Source of the DNA: Granulosicoccus sp036478595
Lineage (GTDB): Bacteria; Pseudomonadota; Gammaproteobacteria; Granulosicoccales; Granulosicoccaceae
Direction: 5' to 3'
Assembly (NCBI GenBank): GCA_036478595.1
Contig: JAZGEF010000068.1
Coordinates: 1-64,000 of the forward strand
Length of the DNA: 64,000 nt
The notes below the pieces were generated by a model. The model had not been told where the DNA came from and searched no databases. It saw only the letters and a program-made list of their open reading frames with translations. Below are positions 62,678 to 64,000 of the stretch, piece by piece. Position 1 is the stretch's first letter; each line of letters starts with the position of its first letter. The translations under genes were made by a program, and so were the position numbers.

Positions 62678-64000
62678 CTTTGGCCAGGTTTTTTTAACCT
62701 TAGTTTGAACCAATGATTGTCTCCGATTCAGTAAGTCACTAATGGTTGAGCCCTAGTCATTTCGGAACGTTGTGACGATATATGCAATGTGCCAGTGAAG
62801 ACCTTTCCTGTAACATCAATCATACCGGAGCTGTTTCGCCGCAATGCTATTCAAGAGATCTGTATGCCGCGACAGGTAAAGCTCACTTGAGTTTCATCGA
62901 ACCGTTTTGACATCGTATATCAATAGTTAGAAAAAGATGAAGTCACACTGAGCTACGTTGGCGAGATATTTCAACACAAACAGCAAGCATATGTTAAGAC
63001 TGAAACAGTTTCATGCCACACGAGTTGGCACAGTTCTATTTTGTTGGCATAGTTCTTTTTGTAAGTAATATTTGTACCATTAAACACAAACTTAGCGCCT
63101 AACCAGGAATGCTAAGTTGTTGATAGACGAATTGCGTTTAGCCGGAGCGTTCAGCAACTCTGTATATGCACATATCGTTATTTGAGTTTGAATTCCCGGA
63201 GTTTGATTCGGATGGAGCTACAACTGCCACATAATCCAAGGTCCGGATATTATTGCTGCAGATTTCCGGAAGGTCTGATCTTAATTGGAATTCAATTCTG
63301 AAGGACCGAGCTTTGTTATTGAGGGTCTGGAGATTGATCCCGAAATGGGCCGGATATTATGAGGAGTTACAACATAAATGGCCACATATCCAACATCTAC
63401 CAAACCTCAGCACAATTCGTCATTGCGCATAATGGTTATTATGTTAAATTGTGTATCGGGAGCTTAAACGCTTCTATTACAGGCTTTCCTGCTTTTGAGG
63501 CTCTTCAATAATCTACTTGCATGCAAAGGCGGCGGAAATATTGGCAACAGAAGTCGGTAACGCACAATGTCATATACGTCTTTTTCGGGTTACTGGCACT
63601 GTTGTTATATTTCGGCAGCAGAACCTCTTTCCGGACAAATTAATTGTCGCCGAACAGTTACACAAAGAAAAAAAGATCGAGACAACGACTAGGAATGACC
63701 AGCTGTCTTTTTTGCTGTCGAGATTTGCGAAGCTGGTAAAGAGAGAACATCAGATTAAATCGCGACCAAGTGTACCGGTTGGGCTGCATCGCTTTCCCTG
63801 CTAAGCTGACCGCTTGGGCAGGTTGGCGCGACAGTGGCAACCCGCGCGTCATCAACCACTCGGTAAAACAGCAACTGCGAACTTTCCTTGCACTGAACAA
63901 GCTACACTCATCACATCCTGTAATTGCTATTTAATAATAGTATCGTTCGGTACCTGCCCGGTGTAAACGTATGTCCAGACTCATAGTTTTCGTCCTGTTT
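62678..64000. other. 1.3-kb gene-poor end of window
   Basis: No convincing gene was found on either strand. Frames at 63517-63804 (plus) and 63658-63900 (minus) have no recognised similarity and unnatural composition. A 40-codon frame from ATG 63521 has one hydrophobic helix but no support. Another short plus frame near 63805-63934 looks protein-like (WAGWRDSGNPRVINH) but has no start. The sequence is AT-rich in its first half. It may be a decayed region. Confidence 0.4.

Noticed and set aside
63521..63643. A 40-codon frame with one hydrophobic helix
   Set aside because: No RBS, no neighbour support, and the region looks decayed; could not be told from chance.
63517..63900. Two overlapping frames on opposite strands near the window end
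   Set aside because: No recognised similarity, basic and Ser/Arg-rich composition unlike the real genes here, no RBS. Treated as chance.
1..64000. CRISPR arrays, tRNA, rRNA, prophage or intact transposons
   Set aside because: No regular repeat-spacer pattern, cloverleaf or phage gene block was seen by reading; an automated scan was not possible.

Overview
The window looks like chromosomal DNA from a free-living, probably marine gammaproteobacterium of moderate base composition. The grounds are an MSHA-type pilus operon, a DUF3461 gene, a complete chemosensory operon, and four solute-binding-protein transport systems typical of oligotrophic marine heterotrophs. No rRNA, tRNA, CRISPR array, prophage or intact insertion sequence was seen. 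The lineage cannot be fixed from the sequence alone; an Arenicellales- or Granulosicoccus-like organism would fit.

Layout. 0-8 kb holds a GMC oxidoreductase tail, a cupin protein, a translationally coupled radical SAM enzyme and alpha/beta hydrolase, a membrane-anchored GGDEF-EAL protein and an MFS transporter. 8-9.2 kb holds two small genes, one of them DUF3461. 9.2-18.7 kb is a compact nine-gene type IV (MSHA-like) pilus operon on the minus strand. It encodes the pilin, the assembly ATPase with a predicted c-di-GMP-binding N-terminus, the platform protein, a minor pilin, a PilM-PilN fusion, PilO-like and PilP/MshK-like proteins, the secretin and a TPR protein. 19-21.9 kb is a TAXI-type TRAP transporter. 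22.2-30 kb is an N-acetylglucosamine regulon: nagK-nagR-nagA diverge from an ABC importer plus nagB, and the binding-protein gene carries an in-frame stop codon. Next come a Gfo/Idh/MocA oxidoreductase and a J-domain/zinc-ribbon/PilZ-like protein (30-32.3 kb), then a decayed stretch with NYN and coiled-coil remnants.

33.6-40 kb is a five-gene Dpp/Opp-type ABC importer. 40.4-41.7 kb is an FAD monooxygenase. 42-49.4 kb encodes an amino-acid-type ABC importer, an old-yellow-enzyme-type demethylase/oxidoreductase, an MttB-family methyltransferase lacking pyrrolysine, and a divergent LysR regulator. Together these suggest uptake and demethylation of a methylated amine or betaine. 50-58.3 kb is a chemosensory cluster: a receptor with a CheR-tether tail, cheY, a CheX/CheC-like gene, cheA, cheW, a STAS gene, cheR and cheB. 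58.3-61.2 kb is rich in decayed genes (MFS, VOC, DNA alkylation repair, sulfite oxidase-like) around an intact DUF882 gene. A DAO-family oxidoreductase follows, then about 1.3 kb with no recognisable gene.

The most striking shared pattern is a strong stem-loop without a U-tract between the binding-protein gene and the first permease gene in all four solute-binding-protein transport operons, with unrelated sequence each time. A second theme is possible c-di-GMP control: a GGDEF-EAL enzyme, a MshEN-type pilus ATPase and a PilZ-like protein lie within 30 kb.
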